NCBI RefSeq assembly: GCF_965363235.1
Contig: NC_134845.1
Span: 25,174,524 to 25,238,523 of the forward strand
DNA from: Mytilus galloprovincialis
Taxonomy: Eukaryota > Mollusca > Bivalvia > Mytilida > Mytilidae
Length of the DNA: 64,000 nt
Direction of reading: 5' to 3'
Positions 23,603-34,728 of the stretch are shown here, piece by piece (position 1 is the stretch's first letter; each line of letters opens with the position of its first letter). Below the pieces are notes generated by a model that saw nothing but the letters and a program-made list of their open reading frames with translations, ran no database searches and was not told where the DNA came from. A program made the translations under genes and the position numbers.

Positions 23603-23634
23603 GGGTCGTGAGTTCGATCCTCACTGGGGGCTCC
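23603..23634 (+). other. tRNA 3'-half-like / pol III B-box-like sequence
   Basis: GTCGTGAGTTCGATCCTCAC forms a T-arm-like hairpin around a B-box-like AGTTCGATCC and is followed by GGGGGCTCCA, like an acceptor 3' strand. No matching 5' half (GGAGCC...), anticodon arm or A-box was found upstream, so it is a relic, a SINE piece or chance. Confidence 0.35.
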
Positions 23635-23638
23635 AAAT

Positions 23639-24073
23639 GTAACGGGGTGTCATGTTGCTAACAAAACCAATCCATTAAAAGTTGATAATTTTATTATTGG
23701 CACCAGATGTATTCAATATAATGAAATAAACGCCCTACAAAACATAATAAATACAATTATAATTATCTGCAAATATCTATATTAAAATTATAAATATAAC
23801 ATTCAACATAAATAAACGCATTTACATAACACAATGCACAATAAAACTAAGTATTTATATTTATAATTTTAATATAGATATTGGCAGATAATTATAATTG
23901 TATTTATTATGTTTTGTAACGGGGTGTCATGTGGATAACAAAACCAATCAAGTAAAAGTTGATAATTTTATTATTGGCACCAGACGTATTCAATATAATG
24001 AAATAAACGCCCTACAAAACATAATAAATACAATTATGATTATCTACCAATATCTGTATTAAAATTATAAATT
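23639..24073. mobile_element. Foldback element: two direct copies plus one inverted piece
   Basis: A roughly 160-bp block (start GTAACGGGGTGTCATG) occurs at 23639-23798 and again at 23916-24073. Between them, 23855-23918 is the inverted copy of about 23733-23798. The whole can fold on itself. Copies differ at few positions (for example CAGATG and CAGACG), so the event is recent. No coding frame. Confidence 0.65.
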
Positions 24074-26214
24074 AGGGATGTCAAAAGATCTGAAATTTAA
24101 TACTCAGATACTCGGTCATGATACTCGAGTACTCGCGAGTACTCGGATGAATCTTAAACGTCTATTGAAAAGTTAAGATTTTAGTTGGGATGCAGTGTTT
24201 TTGTTAAGCTAGGTTCACAATGCCAATCAGATCAACTCGATCAAGCCCGATTAAGACAAATTACGTGATCGGGAGACTGGTCTGACTCAATCGACAAGGA
24301 TGTTCGGGATAGTCTACCCTACTTGTCATCGATCTGACCATCTACCCGAGACTTTTTGACATGTCAAAAACAATCGAGTAAGGACCGAGAAGCATGCCGT
24401 TGTCAGTTTCTTTTCGACTTTTGGGTTCGAATGTCGCTCTCGTACTTTCGCCCATCTTTAAATTGTAAATTAAACAGTTATAGTTAAGTTGCAAATACAG
24501 AGTAATTAAATTAATTTAATGTACATCTCATACCAATCACGTTTACATAGAAGTCTTGAATAACAAACAAAGGTTAGTTTTTACGGCTTGTGATGAGTTA
24601 ATAATCAATCCATGAAAGTGTTGATCCGTGTACAAACACGTTAAAAATGTCTCTAATCAGTTGCGTATATAGGGTTCACAGCAGGTCACTTTGATTTTGT
24701 TCTTGTTTAGCAATATGATCTTGTCAACAATTTCAGACGAAAGTCTGTTTGACTTTCTATTTTTTGTTACAAGTAGTGCACATGAAAACATTCCTTCGGA
24801 AGGAAATGACGTTTATGGTACTACTAACAAAAAGTATCCTCAGGATAAACATATTTATGTTGTGAATTGATTTTATTTAGTTTATTTACGAAGGGAATAT
24901 TTCAACGGAACTAAAGTGAGTGGAAATGTGATGAGAAATATCCCAATATGAAAACTATTATATATAACTCTACAAAAATATACCTCCTCGTGCAATTATA
25001 TTTGCACACGTGTATCATACTAAGTAAAATATAATTATCCTAGTATTCTCGACAGAACGGTGTCGGCAACAATGAATTATTTTTTCACGCTCATGTTAAA
25101 CTGTATGTATTTCATTAATCGTAAAACGGTCTAAACATGCTAAATGACAATCTTTCTTAATTTGTAAATACTTTTCAATGTAATAAAATAAAAATAGAAC
25201 ATAGAAAACATTTTCTACATTAACATACACATTTCCCCCGAAATATGGAAAAAATACTCTCACGCTAAAATATTATGTTTTTATAAAACATTAATATACA
25301 CATACTAAAATTATGGATTTTAGGCTCACTGACCACTCAAACTTGTGCGTCAAGGATGTGCATTCACTGTAAAAATAAGGAACATGCATACAATAAAGTG
25401 TTAGTTTAACAATAATAGCGAATTCCGCATTACTAGAACTTATTTGACAAATGCGCGCTATATGAACTATATCTAACCGAAAAATACAGAAACCCGACAA
25501 TAGAATTATCCTACACATACCTGATATTTTCAACTATAACAACCACATGACTTTGGACAAATCTTCAATACAAAAGAACATCCAACTCCGTCAACTTTCA
25601 GCAGCGAACTAACTAGATAACTATCTACCCGTAAAACGAAAACAATGACTAAGCGTGCATGACCAGCGGGAAATCTACCCGGACTAACTCATTTGCATAA
25701 TAATGTAAAGGTAATTCACATTATATAGAGACCAGTTCCTATACAATAAATTCCAACACTTTAATTAAATGATTCAAACAATTTATTAAAAGATTTAACT
25801 GCTATCTTTTTATTGTTTATTTTCTGACTTTTATTATTTTTATAGCAATGGTTTCACAACAAATTATTTTGATTTTTTAGTAACTTTTATTTCATAGAAT
25901 AAAACACATATATAAAATTATATTCACAAACATCACAAGACCACTAAAAATGTCACTATTACATTGTTATGTCATTTTTTTTTCTAAGTGAAATCGGATA
26001 GATGAATGATTTTACAAAAGAGTTGAATGAGAAGATACTTGTAAAGATATATTATCATATCAAACATATAATAACCCCGAACAAAATTGAAATGCAACAT
26101 TCATTGATGTGTTTAACTGTTTTACCTTATATTATCATTGGCTGTTTCTATGTTAAACATAATATCCATTGTATAGAGAATAATTGAGAGTTAAAAGTAA
26201 AATAACAATTATTT
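24074..26214. other. No gene recognised; TACTCG-rich segment at its start
   Basis: 24074-24160 has a self-complementary TACTCGAGTACTCGCGAGTA and begins AGGGATGTCAAAAG, reminiscent of an hAT-type transposon end, but no partner end was found. The rest holds only short frames, including an 80-codon minus-strand frame at 25291-25533 without recognisable family. Confidence 0.35.
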
Positions 26215-26420
26215 TGGAAAACAGAAATTCCGTGATCGAATAGCAAATTCGAAAGCTCGAACACATCAAACGAATGTATAATAACTGTAATCTTCCTGAC
26301 TTGCAACAGGCATTTTCTTATGTAGAAATGATTTTTAGCTAGCTAAACCCACTCATTTGTGAGACAGTCGCATAAAATTCCATTATATTGACAAAGATAT
26401 GTGAACAAACCAAACAAGCA
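26215..26420 (+). repeat. Dispersed repeat, family A, copy 6
   Basis: Contains CGAATAGCAAATTCGAAAGC, CACATCAAACGAATG, TTCCTGACTTGCAACAGGCA and GAGACAGTCGCATAAAATTC in family order. Confidence 0.6.
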
Positions 26421-26659
26421 GTAAAGGGTCATTATCATTGAGTTGAAAAAAATGTAGACAGAATTGTTAATTGGCATTAAGTGAAATTTCATTTGCAAAC
26501 CGTGACGTACAATGAACCAGTGAAAAGATAGGGAAAAGGTGCTTTACTAAAATTTTCGTATTTAATATACACAATTTTTACGTCATGTTACTGTTCACGA
26601 TTAGTTCCTTTGGGAAAAAGGGTAAAAAATATACAAATACAAATAAAAAGAACACTATA

Positions 26660-26780
26660 ACATGAAAGTAAGACGATGTCAGTACCTAGAATCGAAACTT
26701 CCGAGCCATGATGTAGTATCTGTGAAGTCGATACGAAATATTTATCAACAAGGTCTTGGTATCTTCCAAGCCTTGGTGTA
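26660..26780 (+). repeat. Dispersed repeat, family C, second copy
   Basis: Related to about 4540-4680: both contain GTCAGTACC, ACGAAATATTTATC or its variant, and TTATCAACAAGGTCTTGGTA. An overlapping 85-codon minus-strand frame is probably spurious. Confidence 0.5.
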
Positions 26781-27481
26781 GTATTTGTGTATTCATTAAA
26801 TTTCTTTTCCAGCCGTTTTGATGTCATATATATTGTATCTGACATTAGTGCTAATGTGCTGTTAACACTTGTTGCGTTAAAAATTTAACCACCTTTACCA
26901 GTCATTTTACATTTCAATTTTGCCTATTAAATTGGTATATCAGTTTAGAATATAGATTTTTAACCTTCAGAATTAGAAGGCCACTTTATCCGATTCATGC
27001 AATAGGGGTTTACAAATTTGACTTGATTTTTTTTCTTTTTCCTTGTCAAAAACACATAGGCCACAGCATTGTGAGCATGGCCAAACTGACTAATTCAAGT
27101 ACAATTTGTAAAAATACTAAAATGTTTAATCAAATTCAAGAGGTAGATTCAGGTTGTTTGTCTTTTTGCTTTAAGCGAAGAGAAGAAAACAAGAATGTGT
27201 ATGAGAGGGAAATGAGGCCGTATAAAGATACAACTTACATACAAAAGTCGAAAATAAACTGACAACGGCATGACAAAACAAGAAAAGGCCCAAATGACAG
27301 ATAGGCATGTGTGTCTATTTGTTATAAAAATCCTTAAGAATGAAAGATATTCAGTATTCATTTTGAAATATTTTGGTTTGATCGAGCGAGTTAAATAGAA
27401 ACAAATGCCAAGCAATTTTTTTTTATAACAGGCAGGAAGAAATTATGTTTTTGTATCACAAATATACTACCAAATAATGAT
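26781..27481. other. No gene recognised
   Basis: Two overlapping frames of 79-88 codons (27023-27415) on opposite strands show no family features. AAATAAACTGACAACGGCAT at about 27254 recurs near 47230, so part is dispersed repeat. Confidence 0.4.
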
Positions 27482-27634
27482 AGTTATCAAAGGTACCAGG
27501 CATATGATTTGATAGGTCAGACGTACGTTTTGTCTACGTAAGACTCACCAGTGATGCTCAGATCACAATATGGAAAAAGCCAAAACTACAAAGTTGAAGT
27601 GCATTGAGGACCCAAAATTCCTAAAAATTGTGCC
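27482..27634 (-). repeat. Dispersed short repeat, family B, inverted copy
   Basis: The reverse complement follows 302-462, including the segments corresponding to GAGTCTTAC, GTAGACAAAAC and CTGGTACCTTTGATA. Confidence 0.65.
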
Positions 27635-28230
27635 ATACATTGCTACAGTTATTTACGTCTGTGATAAGAAAATCCTTAGTAACAGTAAATTTTGAAAAGT
27701 GACCATATAATTGATATTAATGAAAAAAACAAAGTGCTGACTACTGGGCTGCTGATACACTCGGGGACAACTCTTACACCAGCAGTAGCATCGACCTTGT
27801 GATGTAAATAAATATCAACTGTTCCCGAAATTATTCAACAATCACAGATTTTGAATTGAAAAATTTTATTTCAAGATGCATAATGTTTTCAAGTTTAAGT
27901 ATAGTCATTTATACTTAATATAATATATTCATAAAATATAAAGATTAACATACATATTATCATACTGTAGTTGTCACTTTTAGGGAACTAGACGGATGGT
28001 AACCCTCCATACTTAAACATCCTATCTATTCAACTATTACCATCTTTAAATACGTGCTGAAAAAGCAGCTGACAGAGAGAGGCACTGTGTTTTCAAAGTA
28101 CCCAACATATATTCACTTTTGGAGAACAGAAATTCACAATGAGAATTGTAAAGCAGATTATCTTAAATAAGCACTTCTTTGCCAACTCAGAACACTGAAC
28201 ATCCAAACAATATCAAAATGTATTTGAATG

Positions 28231-29297
28231 GTCCATGTCTGATAGGAGAAGGCCCTTATATAAGGATTGATGTTAGAAAGAAGTTCCTCGTGTAATGAGT
28301 GATGCGTGTCCGAGAGGAGAATGTCCTGATATAAGAACCGATGCGTACATATCTGAGAGGAGAAGGTGCTTATATAATGAAATGTGCATGTCTGAGCGGA
28401 GAAAGTGCTTATATAATGAAATATGTATGTCTGAGCGGAGAAAGTGCTTATATAATGAAATATGTATGTCTGAGCGGAGAAAGTGCTTATATAATGATGG
28501 ATGCGTACATATCTGAGAGGAGAAGGTGCTTATATATAACGATGGATGCGTACATATCTGAGAAGAGAAGTTGCTTATATAATGAAATATGTATGTCTGA
28601 GAGAAGAAGGTCCTTATATAATGATGGGTACATGTCTGAGAGGAGAAGGTCCTTATATGATGTATGCATGTTAGAGAGAAGTTCCTCTTAAAGTAATTGA
28701 TGCATGTCTGAAAGGAGAAGGTCCTTATATAATGAAATATGAATGTCTCAGAGAAGAAGGTCCTTATATAAGGATGAATGTATACATGTCTGAGAGGAGA
28801 AGGTGCTTATATAATGACGGATGCATGTCGGAGAAGAGAAGGTCCTTATATAATATTGGATGCATGTCGGAGAGGAAAAGGTCTTAATATAATGATTGAT
28901 GCATGTCAGAGAGGAGAAGGTCCTTATATAACATTGGATGCATGTCGGAGAGAAGGTCCTTATATAATGATGGATGCATGTCAGAGGGTAGAAGGTCTTT
29001 ATATAACATTGGATGCATGTCGGAGGGGAGAAGGTCCTAATATAATGATGGATGCATGTCTGATAGAAGCTCCTTATATAATATTGGATGCATGTCGAAG
29101 AGAAGGAACTTATATTATGATAAATGCATATCTGAAAGAGGAGGTCCTTATATTATGATGGAGGCATGTCGGAGAGCAGGTCCTTATATAATGATGGATG
29201 TATGTCTGAGAAAATTCTTCGTATAATAATGGATGCATGTCTGAGAGGAGACGGTCCTTATATACCAATGGATGCATGTCTGAGGGGAGGAGGTTGT
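28231..29297 (+). repeat. 39-bp minisatellite array, about 27 units
   Basis: Consensus pieces are ATGTCTGAGAGGAGAAGGTC and CTTATATAATGATGGATGC, total 39 bp; adjacent units at 28391, 28430 and 28469 are exactly 39 apart. Some units are shortened by a few bases. Because 39 is a multiple of three, long frames arise (for example 28778-29158, about nine 13-residue repeats of the type DACRRGEGPYIMM). No unique flanking coding sequence supports a protein. Confidence 0.9.
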
Positions 29298-30200
29298 ATT
29301 TTCTGAGAAACAGACTTAATTAAGAATATCAAACATTGACAGTTGAACCATGAAATGAGGTCAAGAGCAGATGAACCATGTCAGGCAGACATGTACAGCT
29401 TACAATCCTTCTATACAACAAATATAGATGACCTATTGCTTATAGCTTAAGAAAAACAGACTTAAACACAAAAAATTAACACTGAGCAATGAACTGTGAA
29501 AATAAGGTCATGGTAAACAAAACCTGTGAGACTGAAATGTACATCATATAGTATTTCCAAACACCAAACATAGTTAACCTATTGCATATAGTATCAAAAA
29601 AACAGACAAAATATCAAAAACTTAACCTTGACCACTTAACCATGAAAATGAGGTCAAGGTTATATGTCATCTGCCAATTGTACATGTACACCTTAAAATA
29701 ATTCCATACACCAAACATAGTAGACCTATTGAATACAATATACGAAAAATAGACCAACACATAATTTGAACCATAACCACTGAACAATGAAAATGATGTC
29801 AAGGTAAGATGACACCTACCAGTGGGACATTTACACCCTACAATCCTTCCATACACCAAATATACTAGACCTATTCCTTATAGTATCTGAGATATGGACT
29901 TGACCATCAAAACGTAACCTTCTTCACTGATCCATGAAATGAGGTCAAGGTCAAGTGAAAACTGATGGGCATAAGAATCTTGCAAGGAGGGCACATACCA
30001 AATATAGTTATCCTATTAGTCATAATAAGAGAGAAATTAACATTACAAACAATCTTAACATTTTTCCGAAAGTAGTCACTGAACCATGAAAATGAGCTCA
30101 AGGGTATTGGTCATGTGACAGACTAAAACTTCGTCACATAAGGCATCTATATACAAAGTATGAAGTATTAAGGTCTTCAACCTTTTTAAAATATAAAGCT
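29298..30200. repeat. Tandem repeat, about 147-bp period, six units
   Basis: A motif related to TGAACCATGAAAATGAGGTCAAGGT starts near 29344, 29488, 29636, 29781, 29928 and 30080 (steps of 144-152). Shared text includes ACACCAAACATAGTAGACCT and TATAGTATC. Units have diverged considerably. AAGGTCA-type half-sites occur in most units. No coding. Confidence 0.75.
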
Positions 30201-30439
30201 TTCAAGAAGTTAGTTAACGCCGCCGTAGTCAGATCACTATCCCTATCATATGTCGAGCTTTCCCCAACTAAAGTCGCAGGATCGACAAAAAGAGAGAAGA
30301 TGTTGTTTTGTGCTGATAAGAAGAATGTTAATTATTTTGATAGCGGTTTCATGGAATATTTAATATCCCAGCAATAAAGTGCTTTTATAGAACAATACTA
30401 AAGTCCAAAGAAAATTCAATACGGAACTGTCTTTATTAA

Positions 30440-30680
30440 ATCCCAGTATCATACTCAAACATGTAAACAAAACAACCAGATGTCGGTTAAAAATGTCAAA
30501 AATAGAGGTACAGCAGACAACATTGTGTTTGAATCTTTATCAATATGAAACCAAACAAATCGGTCAACAAAGAAAAACAAAATGGCATATAGACAAAGCA
30601 CATAAAGATAAATTAAAGACAAGAATCGACCATAGCAAAATAACACAATGACGAAAGGAACAGTTGTGGCATGATCATCA
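30440..30680 (+). repeat. Dispersed repeat, family A-like, partial
   Basis: Contains AAAAATGTCAAAAATAGAGG, CAACATTGTGTTTGAATCTT and a degenerate end, as in the second half of 2555-2850. Confidence 0.5.
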
Positions 30681-30984
30681 GTTGGCAAATAATTCCGCTC
30701 TAACTGATGTTAAGGGCTATCGTCAACTAGCAGTGAGGTGAGAGAATTTTCTCTGTGTTGAAGGCCTCACTGTGACTTTGAAAGATGAAGAATAACAATA
30801 ATAAAGCATGTTTTTTTCTATGAACATACTGATTTTGTGTACAGGATGGATCTGCTACAAAACAGATTGATCAGGATTTCGTCTTTATTAAGTGTAGTTG
30901 GAGTATACGTTATGTATACAGGGTTTACCTTATCTTAACATTATTTAAGTGGTTTAGTTTCACATTAAGTACATAAATATAAGG

Positions 30985-31225
30985 AGATGTGGCATGACTG
31001 TCAATGAGCAACTCTCCATCCAAGACACAATTTGTAAAGATAGAAATTGTAGGTCAAAGTACATCCTTCAACATTGAGCTTTGGCTCACACCAAACAGCT
31101 AGCTATAAAGGGCTTTAAACATAACTAGTGTAAAATCATTCAAACAGGAAAACAAAAGGTATAACAATTATGAACATCAACAAACAACAACCACTGAAAA
31201 ACAGGTTCCTGACTTAGGACAGGTG
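30985..31225 (+). repeat. Dispersed repeat, family D, long copy
   Basis: Contains GTGGCATGACTGTCAATGAG, CATCCAAGACACAATTTGTA, CATTGAGCTTTGGCTCACAC and AAATCATTCAAACAGGAAAA. Fragments recur across the window on both strands, mostly in the ATP10 introns. Confidence 0.65.
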
Positions 31226-31370
31226 CAAACAAATATAGTGGGTTTAAATGTTTTAAAAGGTACCAATCTTCACTCTAACCTGAGATAAAATTGTAACAAC
31301 ACAACATAAAAAGACACACAATAAAATATCAATTGTTGAAACGTGCATCTGATGCAGTAAAACAAAATAG

Positions 31371-31826
31371 TATAGGTTGCATTTCTGTAAATATTGACAA
31401 TGCAATTTCCCATAGGAACTCCTTTTACGACTAAAACTGTACCACTTTTACTATGAAGTTTTGAAAAAAATCTTATCCTAGAATTGAAAGTTCATATGCA
31501 CCACAATTTTTTTCAAAGGTCAAAATATAGGGCTGTGCGGCATATTTTCAACATTTATATGCCCTGAACTTCTCAGAGTTTAAACTTACACTAATTTTCT
31601 TAACTACCCCTACCTCGAATGAAAGGTTACCACAGATTTCAATGTAAACAATATGGACGTGTTTATTTACTGGTAACATTCCCAAGTTCTGTCTCTGCGA
31701 TATGGAACACAGAGAGCATAACTGGGAACCAGTATGTAAACAAAATGAATTTTCTATGAATATTCAATTACTCCCCAAAAGAGGCGTGTTTTGAGAAACA
31801 GCTGTATTTACAAAGTGCAACCTATA
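31371..31826 (+). mobile_element. 456-bp element, copy 1 (TATAGGTTGCA ends)
   Basis: Starts TATAGGTTGCA and ends with its inverse, TGCAACCTATA. Nearly identical, at equal length, to 33054-33509 in the same orientation. No coding frame. This fits a short inverted-repeat transposon; being one of a pair it could also be read as one of two long direct repeats of a larger unit. Confidence 0.75.
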
Positions 31827-33053
31827 CAGACATTTATTCAAATAGAAAACTCTCTAAAATCAGTTTTTCTCACATTAATACTCATTTATCAGAATTAAAG
31901 TCTTAAAGAAATCACTGTGTATACTCTAAGTTTTTCTTTACTATACATTTTATACCCCCTCCCCTGCTTCAATTTTTTAAAGAATTTGAAAACAAGACTT
32001 TTATTATTGCCAGCTTACCCTATTTACATATTTTCTGATAAAAAATGCCTAGAACCTGTTAAAAACTGTTTTGATAACATATTGAAAGCATATCAGAATA
32101 TCATAAATGTAATGTTTAGCAGTCAATCATTACAACATTCAAGATTATATAAAGTATCCAATCCAGCCTCTATCTCCAGTCCACATCTTACTGTATGCCT
32201 ATTTGTCAATTAAAGAACACATTTTCTGCCTCAAATGGTCAATTTAGAATTCTTGTCACAACAGTATCATCTTTAACCATATATCTGACACAATTTAGCT
32301 ACTATATATACTAGAAGTGTTCAAACAAAGCCATATTTGCAATAGTTGTATGTATGCAGATACCAGTCTGAGATATAAATTCACTTAAAATGTTGTAGAG
32401 ATGACTGCTAACATTTGATTTTTGCATAACTTCCAAGCATAGTTATTGTTTTCTATATCAAGAACTTTAAAATCATAAAATCATAGCATTTACAAGTTAA
32501 ATTATTTGTTTTATGACCCAGGGGTAGGCAATTTTCTATGTTTCTTGCCCCTGGGGCCTCAAATTTCCTAAATAATTCTGCTGTTTCTAGCAATTTGGAA
32601 TATTTAGTACATATTCAGGATAGAACACACTATTGTAAGTTTTCTTGAGATGTTTTTGTTTTTCTAGCTTGTATTTATTATGCCGTGGTGACAAAAAAGC
32701 AGATTTAGGTGTTGCGGCTTACTTTTGGGTTATCGAAAGGACACAAATACCCCATAAATAATATTCAGGAAGGATCTATGAGTTTCAATGACTGCGAAGA
32801 GTAAATATAAGCACTTCTTAATAATTTAACTTACAAATATGCAAATATTATGATTTAATTTTGTATCCAGGACTTTAAGTAAACTATGCATACTGTAAAC
32901 TGTGAATTTATGCTGAGTCAGCATATTTAAGGCCCAGGATTCTATCAATCTTCATTAAATATTTATAAAACTTCTTATTTGAGTTAATTTCTTTAAAATC
33001 TGTGAAATAAAGCAAATTTGGTTAAATTCTGAATGTTCCCCTTTTTCACCCTA
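31827..33053. other. 1227-bp segment between the twin 456-bp elements
   Basis: Unique-looking AT-rich sequence with one 98-codon plus-strand frame (31917-32213) of no recognised family. No primer-binding site or polypurine tract was evident next to the flanking repeats. Confidence 0.45.
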
Positions 33054-33509
33054 TATAGGTTGCATTTCTGTAAATATTGACAATGCAATTTCCCATAGGA
33101 ACTCCTTTTACGGCTAAAACTGTACCACTTTTACTATGAAGTTTTGAAAAAAATCTTATCCTAGAATTGAAAGTTCATATGCACCACAATTTTATTCAAA
33201 GGTCAAAATATAGGGCTGTGCGGCATATTTTCAACATTTATATGCCCTGAACTTCTCAGAGTTTAAACTTACACTAATTTTCTTAACTACCCCTACCTCG
33301 AATGAAAGGTTACCACAGATTTCAATGTAAACAATATGCACATGTTTATTTACTGGTAACATTCCCAAGTTCTGTCTCTGCAATATGGAACACAGAGAGC
33401 ATAACTGGGAACCAGTATGTAAACAAAATGAATTTTCTATGAATATTCAATTACTCCCCAAAAGAGGCGTGTTTTGAGAAACAGCTGTATTTACAAAGTG
33501 CAACCTATA
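33054..33509 (+). mobile_element. 456-bp element, copy 2 (TATAGGTTGCA ends)
   Basis: Same ends and length as 31371-31826. I count only a handful of substitutions, for example ACGGCTAAA for ACGACTAAA and CTGCAATATGG for CTGCGATATGG. Confidence 0.75.
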
Positions 33510-34496
33510 ATACACTCTGAACACAAGAATTTCATATTGTAAATTTCAAGAAGTTAGTCCTTCTTTTGTTTCTTTAAGAGAACATTCAATATTCATGTAA
33601 ATATAATTATCATTTTTTTGAAAAGGAAAAACCATGCTTTATGAATAATCCCTCTGATGGATACAAAATGCTTTCTAAAATTAAAATCATTAATAATGAT
33701 TATTTCAATGACAATATTTAGTTTTGTTATATGGACTTGTTTTGGAAGTTCACATTTTGCTATACAGATGACATCTTTCATTGTATAATTCAACGTTTAG
33801 TGACCATGTTGATCTCATCTATCCTGTTCAATTTTAACTTTTTTATGCTAAATTTAAGTTTGCTTGACAATGAGGTTAAGTTGAGATCCATTGTTGAGTT
33901 CCAATGTGAAATCTCAATTACTGATAAGAAACATTTCAGAAGTGCCTGATTAGTAGGAATATATTGTGAAGTCCACACAATATTTCGTCATTTTACTACC
34001 ATGATTTCGAAAGAGAGTTGCAGCATATAAGAAAGTTATTCAGTTCAACTCCTAGTTTAGACGATTGTGTTGCTTAAACCTTGTTTTCTGTGTAATGTTT
34101 TGGGGAATTTTGTTCATTTATTTTCTTCTTTAGTTTTGTGTTTGTCATCTACTCATTGTTTTTATTGTCATTTGCTATCTCCTTTATTTAAATTGTTCAT
34201 TTAGCTTCTGCACTCAATTCATAATGAACCTGTTTCCAACATATTTACACCAAATAAATTTAGCAAGAAGAAGCATCTAATTTTTAAATACAATTAGTCT
34301 TAATACCTTTCAGTTGTCACCAATTTGAATCAAGCAACTTATGTCCCATATTAGACACATTTTCCCCATTATTCTTGGGTCTAAAGTCAAGGGATTTTCA
34401 AGATACAGTTAAATAAAGTTCTGTTTACATTAAATGCTAAAGAATCAACTACATTTTCCAAACAATATATATGCTGCTTTAAAGGTTGTTGATCTC
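33510..34496. other. No gene recognised
   Basis: AT-rich. Two overlapping frames of 62-72 codons near 33731-33978 on opposite strands have no family resemblance. This is the 3' flank of COMMD8. Confidence 0.45.
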
Positions 34497-34502
34497 TTTA
34501 TT
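34497..34502 (-). terminator. COMMD8: Candidate COMMD8 polyadenylation signal
   Basis: AATAAA on the minus strand, about 200 nt after the COMMD8 stop codon and the first such hexamer downstream. The position is plausible for a short 3' UTR. AT-rich DNA yields many chance hexamers. Confidence 0.45.
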
Positions 34503-34704
34503 TACTTCAGGTAATAAATATTATCCATCTTATAAGAGTATACTACATCTTTTTTTAATGTAAAAATCAAAAATAAAACTAATCATTCAACTGTCATTTA
34601 GGATATAAAACCCAATGGTCCCTATTGTTATGTCATAATATTGCACTGTGACTTATAGCAGCAAATCATCTATCATCATTAAGTATCATCACTGTTTGCT
34701 TACA

Positions 34705-34728
34705 TCAGCTCTTTAACTGCTGAACAAC
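34705..34728 (-). CDS. COMMD8: COMMD8 exon 5 (residues 179-185 and stop)
   Basis: A 24-nt terminal coding exon after a strong attttattttag acceptor. It encodes VVQQLKS and TGA, matching the VVLQLK end of vertebrate COMMD8. It is too short to be seen as an open frame on its own; the preceding SLEGANK and the phase make it convincing. Confidence 0.8.
   Translation of the reverse strand, partial: VVQQLKS

Noticed and set aside
23603..23634. Functional tRNA gene
   Set aside because: Only a T-arm-like and acceptor-like 3' half is present; no D-arm, anticodon arm or 5' acceptor strand.
25291..25533. 80-codon minus-strand frame
   Set aside because: Cys/Ile-rich chance frame in AT-rich DNA; no family, no neighbouring exons.
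28778..29158. 126-codon frame of 13-residue repeats as a protein gene
   Set aside because: It lies wholly within a 39-bp minisatellite, has no unique flanking sequence, splice support or known family; openness follows from the unit length.
28231..29297. CRISPR-like array
   Set aside because: Units are contiguous with no unique spacers between conserved repeats, and the genome is animal.
31371..33509. LTR retrotransposon with 456-bp LTRs
   Set aside because: Ends are inverted repeats of 11 bp and no primer-binding site, polypurine tract or gag/pol trace is seen; kept only as an alternative.
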